Source of the DNA: Caldilineaceae bacterium
Lineage (GTDB): Bacteria; Chloroflexota; Anaerolineae; Caldilineales; Caldilineaceae
Assembly (NCBI GenBank): GCA_022842065.1
Contig: JALHQH010000055.1
Coordinates: 1-64,000, forward strand
Reading direction: 5' to 3'
DNA: 64,000 nucleotides
Of this stretch, positions 1-9,303 are shown piece by piece (positions within the stretch are counted from its first letter, which is position 1; the number at the start of each line of letters is the position of its first letter). Position numbers and translations under genes: made by a program. The notes under the pieces are model-generated. The model did no database searches and was not told the DNA's origin. It saw only the letters and a program-made list of their open reading frames with translations.

Positions 1-60
1 TCACCAACCAACTATACTGAAGTCAAGTTGAGAACCGGCGTTTTGCTGGCTAACGGGATC

Positions 61-126
61 GCGTGCGTCGCACTGCCCGCCAACTGTTTCCAGTCCGCTA
101 GATTCTTTGGTCAGTGCGACGCACGC
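61..126. repeat. Inverted repeat, 15-bp perfect arms
   Basis: The arms at 61-75 and 112-126 are exact reverse complements, separated by 36 bases. The repeat lies in the gene-free first 342 bases. It could be a terminator for a gene to the left of the window, but no T-run follows. Confidence 0.7.
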
Positions 127-163
127 TGACCGAAACTAGGGGTTTCATTCTGATTTGAGTATA

Positions 164-260
164 ACACCGAGAAGCCGCCTCAGCGGCTGGGCAATATTTA
201 GCTAGCCGCTGAGGCGGCTTCTCGATGTCAGGGCGGGATTTGAATCCCGTTGTAAGGTAG
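164..260. repeat. Palindromic element, copy 1 (GAAGCCGCCTCAGCGGCT arms)
   Basis: Arms of 25 bases at 164-188 and 204-228 differ at one position. They are followed by a direct segment reading GGGATTTGAATCCCGTTGT at 235-253. The same arms and the same trailing segment recur at 25250-25383, so this is one of two copies of a dispersed element. Apart from this and the hairpin at 61-126, bases 1-342 hold nothing recognisable. Confidence 0.8.
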
Positions 261-342
261 TGCAACAGTATCATCCTGTTATCCTGTCATCCTGTCATCA
301 CCCGAAACTGAGCGAAGCTACTATCCACAAAAAGGAGCTCTT

Positions 343-1371
343 ATGTCTACCCAACCACCGATTCGCTTTGCCGCCATTGGCCTAAATCACAACCATATCT
401 ATGGCCAGACGGGGCTCCTCTTGCGCGAGGGTGCGCAACTCGTCAGCTATTACGCCGCCGAAGATGAACTGGCCCACGAATATGGCAGCCGCTTCGACCA
501 AGGCACGCGGGTGGCCACGCCCGAAGCAATCTATGAAGATGAATCCATCGACCTGATCGTCAGTGCGGCGATTCCCTGTCAGCGCGCCGGCATTGGCATC
601 AAGGCGATGCAGCATGGTAAAGATTATATGAGTGACAAGCCCGCTTTTACCACACTTGATCAGCTGGCAGCCGCGCGCAAAGTACAGGCGGAAACCCGAC
701 GTATCTACTCGGTCAACTACAGCGAGCGTCTAGAGACGCGCACCTCCCAGCGCGCCGAAGATCTGATCCGCAGCGGCGCGATTGGCCGGGTGATTCAGAC
801 GTTGGGCCTTGGCCCCCACCGCACACGGCTGGAAACGCGCCCCTGGTGGTTCTTTGAACGGGATCAATATGGCGGCATCATCTGTGACATTGCCGCACAC
901 CAGTTTGATCAATATCTTCACTACACCGGCGCCACCGCGGCCGAGATCGTCCATGCCCAAGTGGCTAACTACAACCACCCAGCCTACCCTGGCTTTGAAG
1001 ATTTCGGTGATATCGTGCTGCGCAGTGAGGGCTGTACCGGCTACATCCGCGTTGACTGGTTCACGCCTGACGGCCTCTCCACTTGGGGCGATGGCCGCCT
1101 GGTGATCATGGGCACCGATGGGTATATTGAACTGCGCAAATATGTGGACATTGCCGGCCGCCCCGGCAGCGATCATCTTTTCCTGGTCACCCAGGAAAAG
1201 ACCGAGTATTTTGACTGTTCGCAGGATCCATTGCCCTATGGCGCACGCCTGATCGCCGACATCCGCAACCGCACGGAGACCGCCATGAGCCAGACCCATT
1301 GTTTTAAGGCCTCCGAGTTAGCCCTGACCGCACAGGCAATGGCGACGCGGGTGGGACATTTGCAACCATAG
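343..1371 (+). CDS. Gfo/Idh/MocA family oxidoreductase
   Basis: The 342-residue protein has the length and layout of NAD(P)-dependent sugar or inositol dehydrogenases: an N-terminal Rossmann fold (about 1-125) and a C-terminal alpha/beta substrate domain. The usual glycine-rich loop is altered to GLNHNHIYG. The EKP-type motif appears as DKPAFTT near residue 98, and DIAAHQFDQ near 185 supplies a conserved histidine of the active site. ATG is preceded by AAGGAG five bases away. The gene is single and convergent with the enolase-superfamily gene. Both could act on sugar acids, but the substrate cannot be read from sequence. The deviating nucleotide loop is typical of a divergent subfamily. Confidence 0.85.
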   Translation: MSTQPPIRFAAIGLNHNHIYGQTGLLLREGAQLVSYYAAEDELAHEYGSRFDQGTRVATPEAIYEDESIDLIVSAAIPCQRAGIGIKAMQHGKDYMSDKPAFTTLDQLAAARKVQAETRRIYSVNYSERLETRTSQRAEDLIRSGAIGRVIQTLGLGPHRTRLETRPWWFFERDQYGGIICDIAAHQFDQYLHYTGATAAEIVHAQVANYNHPAYPGFEDFGDIVLRSEGCTGYIRVDWFTPDGLSTWGDGRLVIMGTDGYIELRKYVDIAGRPGSDHLFLVTQEKTEYFDCSQDPLPYGARLIADIRNRTETAMSQTHCFKASELALTAQAMATRVGHLQP

Positions 1372-1426
1372 GGCGCAAAGGCGGCATTTAGGGGCCGACC
1401 AGCCGCGCGCCGATTATGTGCCTGCG

Positions 1427-1461
1427 TTTGTGGCGCAGGTGACTATCACCTGTGCCACAAA
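1427..1461. terminator. Bidirectional terminator hairpin
   Basis: Sixteen-base arms (1427-1442, 1446-1461; one mismatch) with a three-base loop sit between two converging genes and carry AAA/TTT ends. This is the expected place and form for a two-way terminator. Confidence 0.65.
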
Positions 1462-1562
1462 ACATGGGCACAATTTTTACGCACCCCGGCCAAGTGTGGC
1501 GGCTGAGTAACTGAAGGGAACTTACTGGTGATGTGAATGATGATTCCGCGCCGGCTGCTCCC

Positions 1563-2771
1563 CTACGGCCGCACCGGCGTCCCATCGGCCAACCGCGGCT
1601 GTGGCCAGATCGAAATCTCTTCGCGACAAGGAAACTCGGCGGCCAACTTTTCGTCGATATCGATGCCCAACCCTGGTTTATCATTGGGGTACATGTAGCC
1701 GTTGCGCACTTCGGGTAGACCAGGATAGATGGCGTAAACCTGTTCAGGGAAGCGACACCATTCCTGCACCCCAAAGTTGGGTGCCCACAGGTCGAGATGA
1801 AGATTAGCGGCATGGCCAATCGGCGAGGTATCAGCGGGACCATGCCAGGCGGTGCGCACCCCAAACATATTGGCGAAGAGGGTCACCGCGCGGGCAGGGG
1901 TAATGCCGCCCATCTGGCTCACATGCATGCGCAGAAAGTCGATCAGCGTGTTGGCGATCAGCGGCTGCCATTCGCGGGGATTATTAAAGAGTTCGCCCAT
2001 CGCAATTGGGGTTGCACACTGTTCGCGGATGCGGGTAAACCAGTCCAAATCTTCGGGGGCCAGCGGATCTTCGAGAAAGAAGAGGTTAAAGCGTTCCACA
2101 TCTTTGGCGAATTTGACCGCTTCAATCGGGTGCAGCCGCTCGTGGATGTCGTGCAGCAGTTCAACTTCTTCGCCCACTTCGGCGCGCACATGTTCCATCA
2201 TGCGCAGCGTGTTGCGCATATAAGCCTTGCGGTCAAAGTAGCCACCCGCGGCCGCGTTGTCGGGTTTGACGATGGCGTCTGACTTACCGCCGTAACCGCC
2301 CAGTTGAATCCGAATGTAGCGATAGCCCTCAGCCATCAGTTGTTTAACATTCTGGGCAACCTCTTGCGGTGTGTGGCCGTCGGCATGGGTATAGACATGG
2401 GCTGCCTCGCGCATCTTGCCGCCGAGCAATTGGTAGACCGGCATGTTCGCCTGTTTGCCCTGGATATCCCACAAGGCTTGGTCCACCCCCGAGACAGCAT
2501 TGTTCAAGACCGGGCCATTACGCCAATAGCCATGCAACATCGCCATTTGCCAGATCTCTTCAATCCGGGTGACATCGTGGCCGAGCAGATAGGGCTTGAG
2601 ATGTTTTTCCAGGGCGGTGACGACGGCGTGAAACTTGGTCGTAAAACTGGCACAGCCGACGCCATATAGCCCCGGCTCCGAGGTCAGCACTTTGACTACG
2701 ACATGGCGCGCATAACTGTAGGGCTGGGTGGTGATCACTTGGATGTCGCGAATGGTGATGGGTTTGGTCAT
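1563..2771 (-). CDS. Enolase-superfamily dehydratase, mannonate dehydratase (ManD/RspA) type
   Basis: From the ATG at 2771 the protein has 402 residues, matching the roughly 400-residue ManD family. The frame is open further upstream, but the added residues are not family-like. An N-terminal capping domain is followed by a barrel with metal-ligand segments HDIHERL, FFLEDPL and AMGELFNNP, then WHGPADTSPIGHAANLHLD with the catalytic-type histidine. Family members dehydrate D-mannonate or D-gluconate to the 2-keto-3-deoxy acid, and others are inactive on both. The gene is transcribed alone, divergent from the HD gene. I am confident of the family, less of the substrate. Confidence 0.88.
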   Translation of the reverse strand: MTKPITIRDIQVITTQPYSYARHVVVKVLTSEPGLYGVGCASFTTKFHAVVTALEKHLKPYLLGHDVTRIEEIWQMAMLHGYWRNGPVLNNAVSGVDQALWDIQGKQANMPVYQLLGGKMREAAHVYTHADGHTPQEVAQNVKQLMAEGYRYIRIQLGGYGGKSDAIVKPDNAAAGGYFDRKAYMRNTLRMMEHVRAEVGEEVELLHDIHERLHPIEAVKFAKDVERFNLFFLEDPLAPEDLDWFTRIREQCATPIAMGELFNNPREWQPLIANTLIDFLRMHVSQMGGITPARAVTLFANMFGVRTAWHGPADTSPIGHAANLHLDLWAPNFGVQEWCRFPEQVYAIYPGLPEVRNGYMYPNDKPGLGIDIDEKLAAEFPCREEISIWPQPRLADGTPVRP

Positions 2772-2972
2772 AGTGGCACGCTTTCGATTGGGTTTGGTGG
2801 TTTGGTGGGTAGGCGGGGAATCGTTAACGCGAGTATCATCTGATTGTCCCCACTTTGTCAAACCTCGCAAAATTGCGGCCTAATCAACCAACATAAATCT
2901 AATCAATGCAAGGTTATCGCGCGCAGCCTAACAATTGCAGATAACAGATAGATATTTTTTAGGATACCAACT

Positions 2973-3560
2973 ATGAATGAGCGACTGACCCAGCAGCTTG
3001 TCTTTCTAAACGAGATCGAAAAATTGAAGATCGTCTATCGCCGCAACCGCACGCTTGACCGGGTGCGCTTCGAGAACAGTGCCGAGCATTCGTGGCATGT
3101 CGCGCTGATGGCCCTTGTCCTGGCCGAGCATGCCAATACGCGTGATCTCGATCTGTTCAAGGTGGTGAAGATGCTCCTGATTCACGATCTGGTGGAGATC
3201 TATGCCGGCGATACGTGGTTATTTGATGTTGCGGCGGCCGATACACAAGCGGCACGCGAACAGGCGGGGGCGTCAACTTTGTATGCGTTGTTGCCGGCCA
3301 CCCAAGCGAGTGAATTCACCGCGCTGTGGGAAGAGTTTTCCGCCCGCAACACAGCGGAAGCAAAATTCGCCGTCGCCATTGACGCATTGCAGCCGCTCGC
3401 TAACCATCTGTTGACGGGTAGCCCCGACGACGACGGCCCGCGCCCGCAAGTGGCCGCAGTGCTTGCGCACAAGCAACAGATCGGCGAGAGCGCCCCAGCC
3501 CTGTGGGAACTGGCCAAGAGCATCATTGCGCAGTCCGCGCAAAGTGGTTTGTACGAGTAG
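2973..3560 (+). CDS. HD-domain 5'-deoxynucleotidase-like protein (YfbR/HDDC2 type)
   Basis: The 195-residue protein matches the YfbR/HDDC2 group of metal-dependent nucleoside 5'-monophosphatases. Visible HD-signature parts are ENSAEHSWHVA near residue 35, LIHDLVEIYAGD near 70, and the distal aspartate in AIDALQPLANHLL near 138. TAGGA lies eight bases upstream of the ATG. It is a single gene, divergent from the mannonate-dehydratase-like gene. Its likely role is nucleotide-pool cleaning in the cytoplasm. Confidence 0.85.
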   Translation: MNERLTQQLVFLNEIEKLKIVYRRNRTLDRVRFENSAEHSWHVALMALVLAEHANTRDLDLFKVVKMLLIHDLVEIYAGDTWLFDVAAADTQAAREQAGASTLYALLPATQASEFTALWEEFSARNTAEAKFAVAIDALQPLANHLLTGSPDDDGPRPQVAAVLAHKQQIGESAPALWELAKSIIAQSAQSGLYE

Positions 3561-3572
3561 TGTTATTTGGGA

Positions 3573-3795
3573 TCAATCAAGGTTGTCGCACACTCGTCCT
3601 AGTAGTGCGCACCGGCCAATCGTACTCAGTTCGGTAACGGCCGGGGTAAAATCCCACGGCACCCGTTCGGTTACCCGCATCCGGTTCACCACTGCAGCCA
3701 CATCCTGGGTATTGGGCGCCAGATCACCGGCCCAGGTGCGTTACTCTGTCCGTCCCGTCTGGTGATGGAGAAAGACGACGCCATCACGCACGGTC
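3573..3795 (-). pseudogene. Possible decayed coding fragment
   Basis: Read leftward, about 55 codons from 3740 to the stop at 3573 are open and protein-like (for example a stretch ending TPAVTELSTIGRCALLG). The same frame continues rightward across one stop at 3741-3743. No family was recognised and no start or ribosome site is present. It may be a gene remnant or chance. The rest of the 3561-3865 gap shows nothing. Confidence 0.25.
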
Positions 3796-3865
3796 TTCTG
3801 TGTTCTCTGTGACTAAGAATATGGAAACAACGCAATGGCTCCGATACAACATGCAAGGGGCAACT

Positions 3866-4552
3866 TCATCTTTGGTCGCGTTGTTGACACCACACCCCAA
3901 TCATCTGCGCCACTTCCCGTGCGCGCCGGCTTAACAGCGGCCCAACATGGCTCATGCCGTGATAGAGCATCACATCCGCCGCGGCCCAGTGGGCCAATGC
4001 CAGCCCCGTCTGATAGGGAATATCAGTGTCGTGTTCACTCAAGACGACCAGGGTGGGACAGGTGGGCGGTTGCGTGGGAATACCGGCCGCGATCTGGTTC
4101 AACACCGCGCCGGACTCATCACGCCAACGCGGCCACGCCCATTGGATCGTCGCATCGTCGCTGTCAAAGAGGGCGGCGCGGGTTTCGGCCAAAGGCCCAT
4201 TGGCCCAGCCCACAATGGCGGGATGTTGCTTGCCGATACGGGGCATTCCGACCCCATACGGTGGCACACTGTTCACCAGCACCAACGCTGCCGGGTTGAT
4301 CGCGGCGGCCACCTGCAAGGCCAGGATGCCCCCCATGCTCGCCCCCACCAGGATGATCGGTTCCCCAGCAGGCACCCAACTGATCACTTGCGCAAGATAG
4401 TCGTCAAAGGTCGTTGCCGCCAGGCCCGCCGCGACCGGCAACAGGTCGTGGGCAACCACCCGATAGCCGGCTGCGGTGAAAACTGGTTGCCACAGGGCAT
4501 ATTCCCAAGCACCGCCCCCGGCCCCATGAATCAGGATCAGCGTTTTTGTCAT
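3866..4552 (-). CDS. Alpha/beta hydrolase
   Basis: The 228-residue protein is a compact alpha/beta-hydrolase-fold enzyme of the salicylate-esterase/MenH-like kind. It begins LILIHGAGGGAWEY (oxyanion loop). The nucleophile serine lies in GASMGG near residue 90, the acid in SEHDTD near 178, and the histidine in GMSHVGPLL near 205. Its ATG overlaps the TGA of a 31-codon AraC-family relic (ATGA), so it may be expressed by translational coupling from that relic's start. The substrate is unknown. Neighbours do not help, since the flanking large gene is separated by a strong hairpin. Confidence 0.85.
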   Translation of the reverse strand: MTKTLILIHGAGGGAWEYALWQPVFTAAGYRVVAHDLLPVAAGLAATTFDDYLAQVISWVPAGEPIILVGASMGGILALQVAAAINPAALVLVNSVPPYGVGMPRIGKQHPAIVGWANGPLAETRAALFDSDDATIQWAWPRWRDESGAVLNQIAAGIPTQPPTCPTLVVLSEHDTDIPYQTGLALAHWAAADVMLYHGMSHVGPLLSRRAREVAQMIGVWCQQRDQR

Positions 4553-4644
4553 GAGCGGGGGCCGGCCTGCTCACGGTGTGTGCGCCAGATTGTTTCCACC
4601 AAGGGTGAAGCCGTCGCGCTTTCTGCAAAGCTAAATTTTGTCAT
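4549..4644 (-). pseudogene. N-terminal relic of an AraC-family regulator
   Basis: Only 31 codons remain, but they match the N-terminus of the intact AraC-type gene at 47992-48720 (SPLVETIWRTHREQA here, SPYVELIWRSQSTRA there). The frame then ends at a TGA that overlaps the hydrolase start. A good ribosome site (GGAAGAG) precedes the ATG at 4644. This appears to be a deletion fusion: the rest of the regulator has gone and its leader now drives the hydrolase. Confidence 0.65.
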
Positions 4645-4774
4645 TGTCTCTTCCATCCGCCTGGCGCTTCTCGACCAGTGATGCTGATTGTACACAGCAG
4701 ATTTGTTGGCAACATCGTAGCGCGAATGTTCTAGAACGGCAAATAGCATATAATTTAACATTGTCGGACGATAA

Positions 4775-4815
4775 ACAAAGGGAGGTGCCGACCTATGGCC
4801 GGCACCTCCCTTTGT
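4775..4815 (-). terminator. Terminator hairpin after the repeat-protein gene
   Basis: A perfect 16-base stem (4775-4790 with 4800-4815) and a nine-base loop lie 145 bases past the stop of the 1343-residue gene. On the minus strand the stem is followed by TTTAT. Confidence 0.65.
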
Positions 4816-4860
4816 GCTTGACAATCTATTGCTTGACAATCTATTGCTTGACAATCTATT
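4816..4860. repeat. Three perfect tandem copies of a 15-mer
   Basis: The unit GCTTGACAATCTATT occurs three times without change at 4816, 4831 and 4846, abutting the terminator hairpin exactly. Each copy contains TTGACA on the plus strand. Together with the hairpin it explains most of the 4645-4959 gap. Confidence 0.9.
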
Positions 4861-4959
4861 GCTTTGGACCTGCGCTCAAGCCAGGGAATTTCCAAATCGC
4901 AGCTAACCGTGGGGCCTGCGTAACCGGGAAACCTGGGCGCAGGCACACGAATCACTAGG

Positions 4960-7900
4960 CTACTTTTGGATTAACGGGATAAACACCTGTTGGAGCACAA
5001 TCACCTCATCGATCGTTTCGATTTGAAGCGCACGCCCTTCTTGGATGATCATCCGCCGGACGGTGTGACAAACCGTGGCGTTTGCACAACCCTCACGCAA
5101 GAGGACATTAGTCTGTTGGATCAAGGCAAAGTCACTGGTATAGGGTTTCACTTCCTGGACACCCTGTAAAAATAAGCCCGCTGGTGCCGGTCCCACAATG
5201 ACTACCATTGTATAGTTCTGTGCTGTCGCGGCCGTGCGCAAACTGGCCGCCAACTGAATATCACAACCAATATAGATGGTATTGGCTCGCGCCGGTTGCG
5301 GTGGCAGCAGGCCGCGATTGATCGGCGTGGTCAGGCTGGCCTGTGTCGTCGTAATGACCCCATTGGTGGCCGTACCGGTAATCGTGAGGCTATTGGTCAA
5401 AGACGACGCACTATCACACCGAGGCACAACGATTTGATGCCGCGCGGTGGCGGTTGTTTGCGGGGACAAATAGCGATCCGGCAAGAGCGGCGTGCCATCA
5501 GCCAGCTGCGTAAAGGCTGGGATCCCCAACTGCGCACTCAACGCTTGCACGGTCACGGAGAGATCGCCCGTATTCGTGATCTGGTATTGATAGGTCAGCA
5601 GTTGGCCGGCAGTCGCCACAACGGGCGAAGTGGTAATGGCCACGGACAAACTGACAACTGGCTCACCGGTAAAGGTGGCGGTGAGTTGTTTGCTGCTATC
5701 GATGTCGACCACACAGGGCCCTACACCACGACAGGCACCGGCCCACCCGGCAAAGAAAGAGCGTATGCCGGCCGTTGGCGTCAGGGTGATGGCGGTGCCA
5801 TCATCAATCAACGCCGTGCAGGTCAGGCCACAGTCGATCGCCGCCGGGATACTGGTTACCCAACCGGCTCCGCTGCCGTTTTTTGTCACGGTCAACGCAT
5901 ATTGCTTGCGGGTGAAGGTGGCGCTGAGGGTTTGCGTCGTCGTCAACGTCACCGTACAAGTGAAGGTCGTACCGGTACAGCCGCCTTGCCACCCGCCAAA
6001 GGTTGAGCGGCGATCGGGGGTAGCGGTCACGGTGATGACACTGCCATAGTCGGCTTGTCGCGTGCAGGTGAGGCCACAGTTAATCCCCGCGGGCAGGCTC
6101 GTGATCACACCGGCACCGGTGCCGATTTTGGTCACCGTTAGATCATACGCATTTAGATCAAAGGTCGCCGTGAGGGTTTGGGCACGATCCATTGTAATGA
6201 CGCAAAAGGGCGCAGCATTGGTACAAGCACCGTCCCATTGTCGTAAGGTTGAACTAATCGCCGCCGTCGCTGCGACGGTCACCACCGTGCCATGCTCTAA
6301 CTGTAGCGTACAGGTGAAAGGACAGGCCAAACCAGGCGGGACACTGGTCAGATTGCCGGCCCCATCGCCAGTTTGGCTAACCACCAACGGATACTGTTTG
6401 AGGACGAAAGTGGCAGTTACCGCCTGGGGGCTCGCGACGAGCAGCGTGCAGACCGGATCGACCCCGCTGCAAGCGCCCTGCCACCCCATAAAGAGCGAAC
6501 TGTTTTCTGGCGTTGCGGTCAAGGTCACGGGCGTACCGTGATCCACTGTGAGCGTACAGGTAAGGCCACAAGTGAGCCCAGCCGGGCTGCTTGCAATCAT
6601 CCCCGCCCCATTACCGGCCAATGTGGTACTGATGGCATATTGTTTTAAAGCGAAGGTGGCGGTCACTTGGGTCGCCGCGGTGACGGTGAGCGCACAGGTC
6701 GGCAACGCGCTGTTGCACGCGCCCTGCCACCCCCCAAAGGTTGAATCGTCAGCCGGGGTGGCGGTTAAGGTAATCGGCGTCCCATGCGCCACACTTTGCA
6801 GACAAGCCAGCAGACAGGTGATGCCGCTGGGCAGATTCACCACCGTGCCCGTCCCGTTGCCACTGCGATCCACCTGCAGCGCATATTGTTTGAGGGTAAA
6901 GGTGGCCGTGACACTTTGGGCGCTGGTCATTGTGAGCACACAGCGCGAATTAAATCCAGTGCAGGCTCCCTGCCAACCGGAAAAAACCGAACTGATGGCC
7001 GGCGTGGCCGTCAAGGTGACCATTGTACCGTGATCGAGCGCTTGGGTACAGGTGAAGGGGCAAATAATGCCGGCGGGAATTGAGCTGATCAGCCCCGCGC
7101 CGGTGCCCCCATTGTTCGCCGCCAGCGCATACTGTTTGAGGGTAAAATGGGCCGTGACCGTTTTGGCGGCGTCTAGTGACACGACACAGGTTGGCGCGAC
7201 CCCGGTACAACTCCCGGCCCAGCCGTCAAACAAGGAACTGCTCTCTGCGGTGGCCGTCAGCGTGATTACCGTACCATGATCATAGTTACTGCTGCAAAGC
7301 GTACCACAGTTGATGCCGACCGGGTTGGTGGTAATCAGGCCGGTACCGGTGCCGGTTTTGGTCACTGTCAGCGCATACTGTTTGAGCGTAAAATGGGCCG
7401 TGACGGTTTTGGCGGCGTCTAAATTAACGACACAGGTCGCCGTGCTCCCTGTACAACTTCCTTGCCAGCCGGTGAACAGGGAACTACTGTCCGCAGTGGC
7501 CGTCAGCGTAATCACCGTGCCATGTGCATAGAGACTATTGCACAGCAGGCCACAGTTAATGCCTGGTGGGGTTGACGCAATCAAGCCGCTGCCGTTGCCG
7601 GTTTTGGTCACCGTTAACGCATACTGCTTGAGCGTAAAGAGCGCGGTGACGGTTTTGGCGGCGTCCAAATTAATGACACAGGTGGCCGCGGTCCCCGTAC
7701 ATCCTCCTTGCCAACCGGTGAACAGGGAACTGCTGTCAGGCGTTGCCGTCAGTGTGATCAGGGTCCCATGATCATAGCGGCTGCTACAGAGCGTGCCACA
7801 GTCAATGCCCGCCGGTTGACTCGTAATCGTGCCGCTACCAGATCCTTGCGTGGTGACAATCAGCTCATATTGTTTGATGACAAAGGTTGCGATGACGGTT

Positions 7901-8991
7901 TGGGCAGCGGTGACGGTGACCGTACAAGTTGTTTCGCTGCCGGTACAGGCCCCGCTCCAGCCCGCAAACAGCGAATTGGCGGCCGGGCTGGCTGTCAACT
8001 GGACCAGGGCACCATAGTTGTAGAGGGTGCTACAGGTCGCGCCACAGTCAAGCCCGCTGGGGCTGCTAACGACCGTCCCACTACCGTTGCCGGTTTTCGT
8101 CACTCCGACCCCATACTGTTCCAGGGTGAAGAGCGCGGTCACGGCTTTGGCCATCTCCATCGTCACCACACAGGTGGTCGTCACGCCGCTACAAACCCCT
8201 TGCCAACCAGTAAAGGTGGAGCCGGGCACGGTGGCAGTCGCCGTCAATGTGATCACGGTGCCATGCGGATAGAGGGCACTGCAAGCGCTACCACAGTCGA
8301 TGCCACTGATCGTACTCTGCACGCTCCCGCTGCCATTGCCGGCTTTGGTCACCGTTAGCGCATATTGATTGAGGATAAAGATCGCCGTGACGCTTTTGGC
8401 CGCGTCCACCGTAACCAGACAGACCGGGTTTGCGCCACTGCACGCGCCACTCCACCCAGCAAAGGTTGCCGAGCTATCAGCGCTGGCCGTTAAAGTCAGT
8501 AGGGTCCCGTGTAGGTAAAATTCATTACAATCGTTGCCACAGTCGATCCCTGCTGGTGAGCTGATCACTTTGCCGCTGCCCGAGCCGGCCTTGGCAACCG
8601 TGAATTGGTACTGATTTAAGGTAAAAGTGGCGGTAACCGCTCGTAACGCATTCACGCCAACCGCACAGACCGCGCCAACGCCAGTGCATGCGCCCTCCCA
8701 ACCGGTAAAGGTGGAACTGCTATCTGCCGTGGCCGTTAAGGTTACCAAGGTATCTGGTGGGTACAGTTCAGTGCAATCATTACCGCAATCGATGCCCGCT
8801 GGTGTGCTGGCCACGCGGCCAAAGCCGTTCCCAGCTTTGGCAACGATCAAGTTAACCTCATCGGTGTCAGCATAAACCACCGCGCCCACACCGAGCAGCG
8901 CAAAGAATGCCAATAAAATAGCAATTCCCCAGCTTGCCCCCCACTGGTTCAGCAAAGGCGAGAAGCAAGCGCGCATTTTTTGTAAAAACAT
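4960..8991 (-). CDS. Exported protein with 13 Cys-containing InlB-B-like repeats
   Basis: The ATG at 8991 has AAGGA upstream and gives 1343 residues. A TTG 30 bases upstream is less likely. A signal peptide with a long hydrophobic core (about 18-40, ending AVVYADTD) leads into 13 tandem repeats of about 78 residues, roughly 5700-8870. Each follows the pattern: glycine-rich strand, GIDCGxxC, GTxxTLTAT, FxGWxGAC, a second Cys, then VTATFTLKQY, as in divergent InlB B-repeat/list-bacterial-repeat domains. Four cysteines per repeat suggest disulphides. About 110 residues of DUF11-like beta-sandwich follow, then a unique domain ending VFIPLIQK. It is probably a surface adhesin or scaffold. Repeat drift shows old duplication. 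Confidence 0.85.
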   Translation of the reverse strand: MFLQKMRACFSPLLNQWGASWGIAILLAFFALLGVGAVVYADTDEVNLIVAKAGNGFGRVASTPAGIDCGNDCTELYPPDTLVTLTATADSSSTFTGWEGACTGVGAVCAVGVNALRAVTATFTLNQYQFTVAKAGSGSGKVISSPAGIDCGNDCNEFYLHGTLLTLTASADSSATFAGWSGACSGANPVCLVTVDAAKSVTAIFILNQYALTVTKAGNGSGSVQSTISGIDCGSACSALYPHGTVITLTATATVPGSTFTGWQGVCSGVTTTCVVTMEMAKAVTALFTLEQYGVGVTKTGNGSGTVVSSPSGLDCGATCSTLYNYGALVQLTASPAANSLFAGWSGACTGSETTCTVTVTAAQTVIATFVIKQYELIVTTQGSGSGTITSQPAGIDCGTLCSSRYDHGTLITLTATPDSSSLFTGWQGGCTGTAATCVINLDAAKTVTALFTLKQYALTVTKTGNGSGLIASTPPGINCGLLCNSLYAHGTVITLTATADSSSLFTGWQGSCTGSTATCVVNLDAAKTVTAHFTLKQYALTVTKTGTGTGLITTNPVGINCGTLCSSNYDHGTVITLTATAESSSLFDGWAGSCTGVAPTCVVSLDAAKTVTAHFTLKQYALAANNGGTGAGLISSIPAGIICPFTCTQALDHGTMVTLTATPAISSVFSGWQGACTGFNSRCVLTMTSAQSVTATFTLKQYALQVDRSGNGTGTVVNLPSGITCLLACLQSVAHGTPITLTATPADDSTFGGWQGACNSALPTCALTVTAATQVTATFALKQYAISTTLAGNGAGMIASSPAGLTCGLTCTLTVDHGTPVTLTATPENSSLFMGWQGACSGVDPVCTLLVASPQAVTATFVLKQYPLVVSQTGDGAGNLTSVPPGLACPFTCTLQLEHGTVVTVAATAAISSTLRQWDGACTNAAPFCVITMDRAQTLTATFDLNAYDLTVTKIGTGAGVITSLPAGINCGLTCTRQADYGSVITVTATPDRRSTFGGWQGGCTGTTFTCTVTLTTTQTLSATFTRKQYALTVTKNGSGAGWVTSIPAAIDCGLTCTALIDDGTAITLTPTAGIRSFFAGWAGACRGVGPCVVDIDSSKQLTATFTGEPVVSLSVAITTSPVVATAGQLLTYQYQITNTGDLSVTVQALSAQLGIPAFTQLADGTPLLPDRYLSPQTTATARHQIVVPRCDSASSLTNSLTITGTATNGVITTTQASLTTPINRGLLPPQPARANTIYIGCDIQLAASLRTAATAQNYTMVVIVGPAPAGLFLQGVQEVKPYTSDFALIQQTNVLLREGCANATVCHTVRRMIIQEGRALQIETIDEVIVLQQVFIPLIQK

Positions 8992-9237
8992 AAATTTCCT
9001 TGAGATGCCTTCGGCCAACAACGGTTAGGGTTTAATCCTGCCGAAAGTAGCGGAGCAATGGAGATGGGTGAAACTATCCCTTCTCAGGTGTCTGTGTCGT
9101 GGGCATTAAGATTGCCAATAAATTACAAAATTTACCAGCAATGGCAGATGATCACTAAAATACCGCACTACAAAAAAAATGTCAAGCGATTGACTCTTGC
9201 GATTAGCTGACATTACTGTATGGTTTCCGGGAAATCC

Positions 9238-9303
9238 AGGTGACAGTCATTGCCCACAAATTGATTGCTTAACAGAATTGCCTGTGGGCAGTGACTGTCA
9301 CCT
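9238..9303 (-). terminator. Terminator-like hairpin overlapping the kinase stop
   Basis: Arms 9238-9258 and 9283-9303 (21 bases, one mismatch) flank a 24-base loop. The right arm contains the TGA of the hybrid kinase at 9298-9300. The remaining 8992-9297 gap shows no other element. Confidence 0.6.

Noticed and set aside
235..253. GGGATTTGAATCCCG looks like the T-arm of a tRNA on the minus strand
   Set aside because: The T-loop consensus is not met, no acceptor or anticodon arms flank it, and the same segment occurs with the palindrome at 25350; it is part of a repeat.
730..1299. A 189-codon minus-strand frame opposite the Gfo/Idh/MocA gene
   Set aside because: It is antisense to a clear family gene, in the frame where GC-rich codons avoid stops, and has no recognisable domain.
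5296..8875. A series of long plus-strand open frames opposite the repeat-protein gene
   Set aside because: They recur with the repeat period, have no ribosome sites and simply reflect the antisense of a GC-rich repeated gene.
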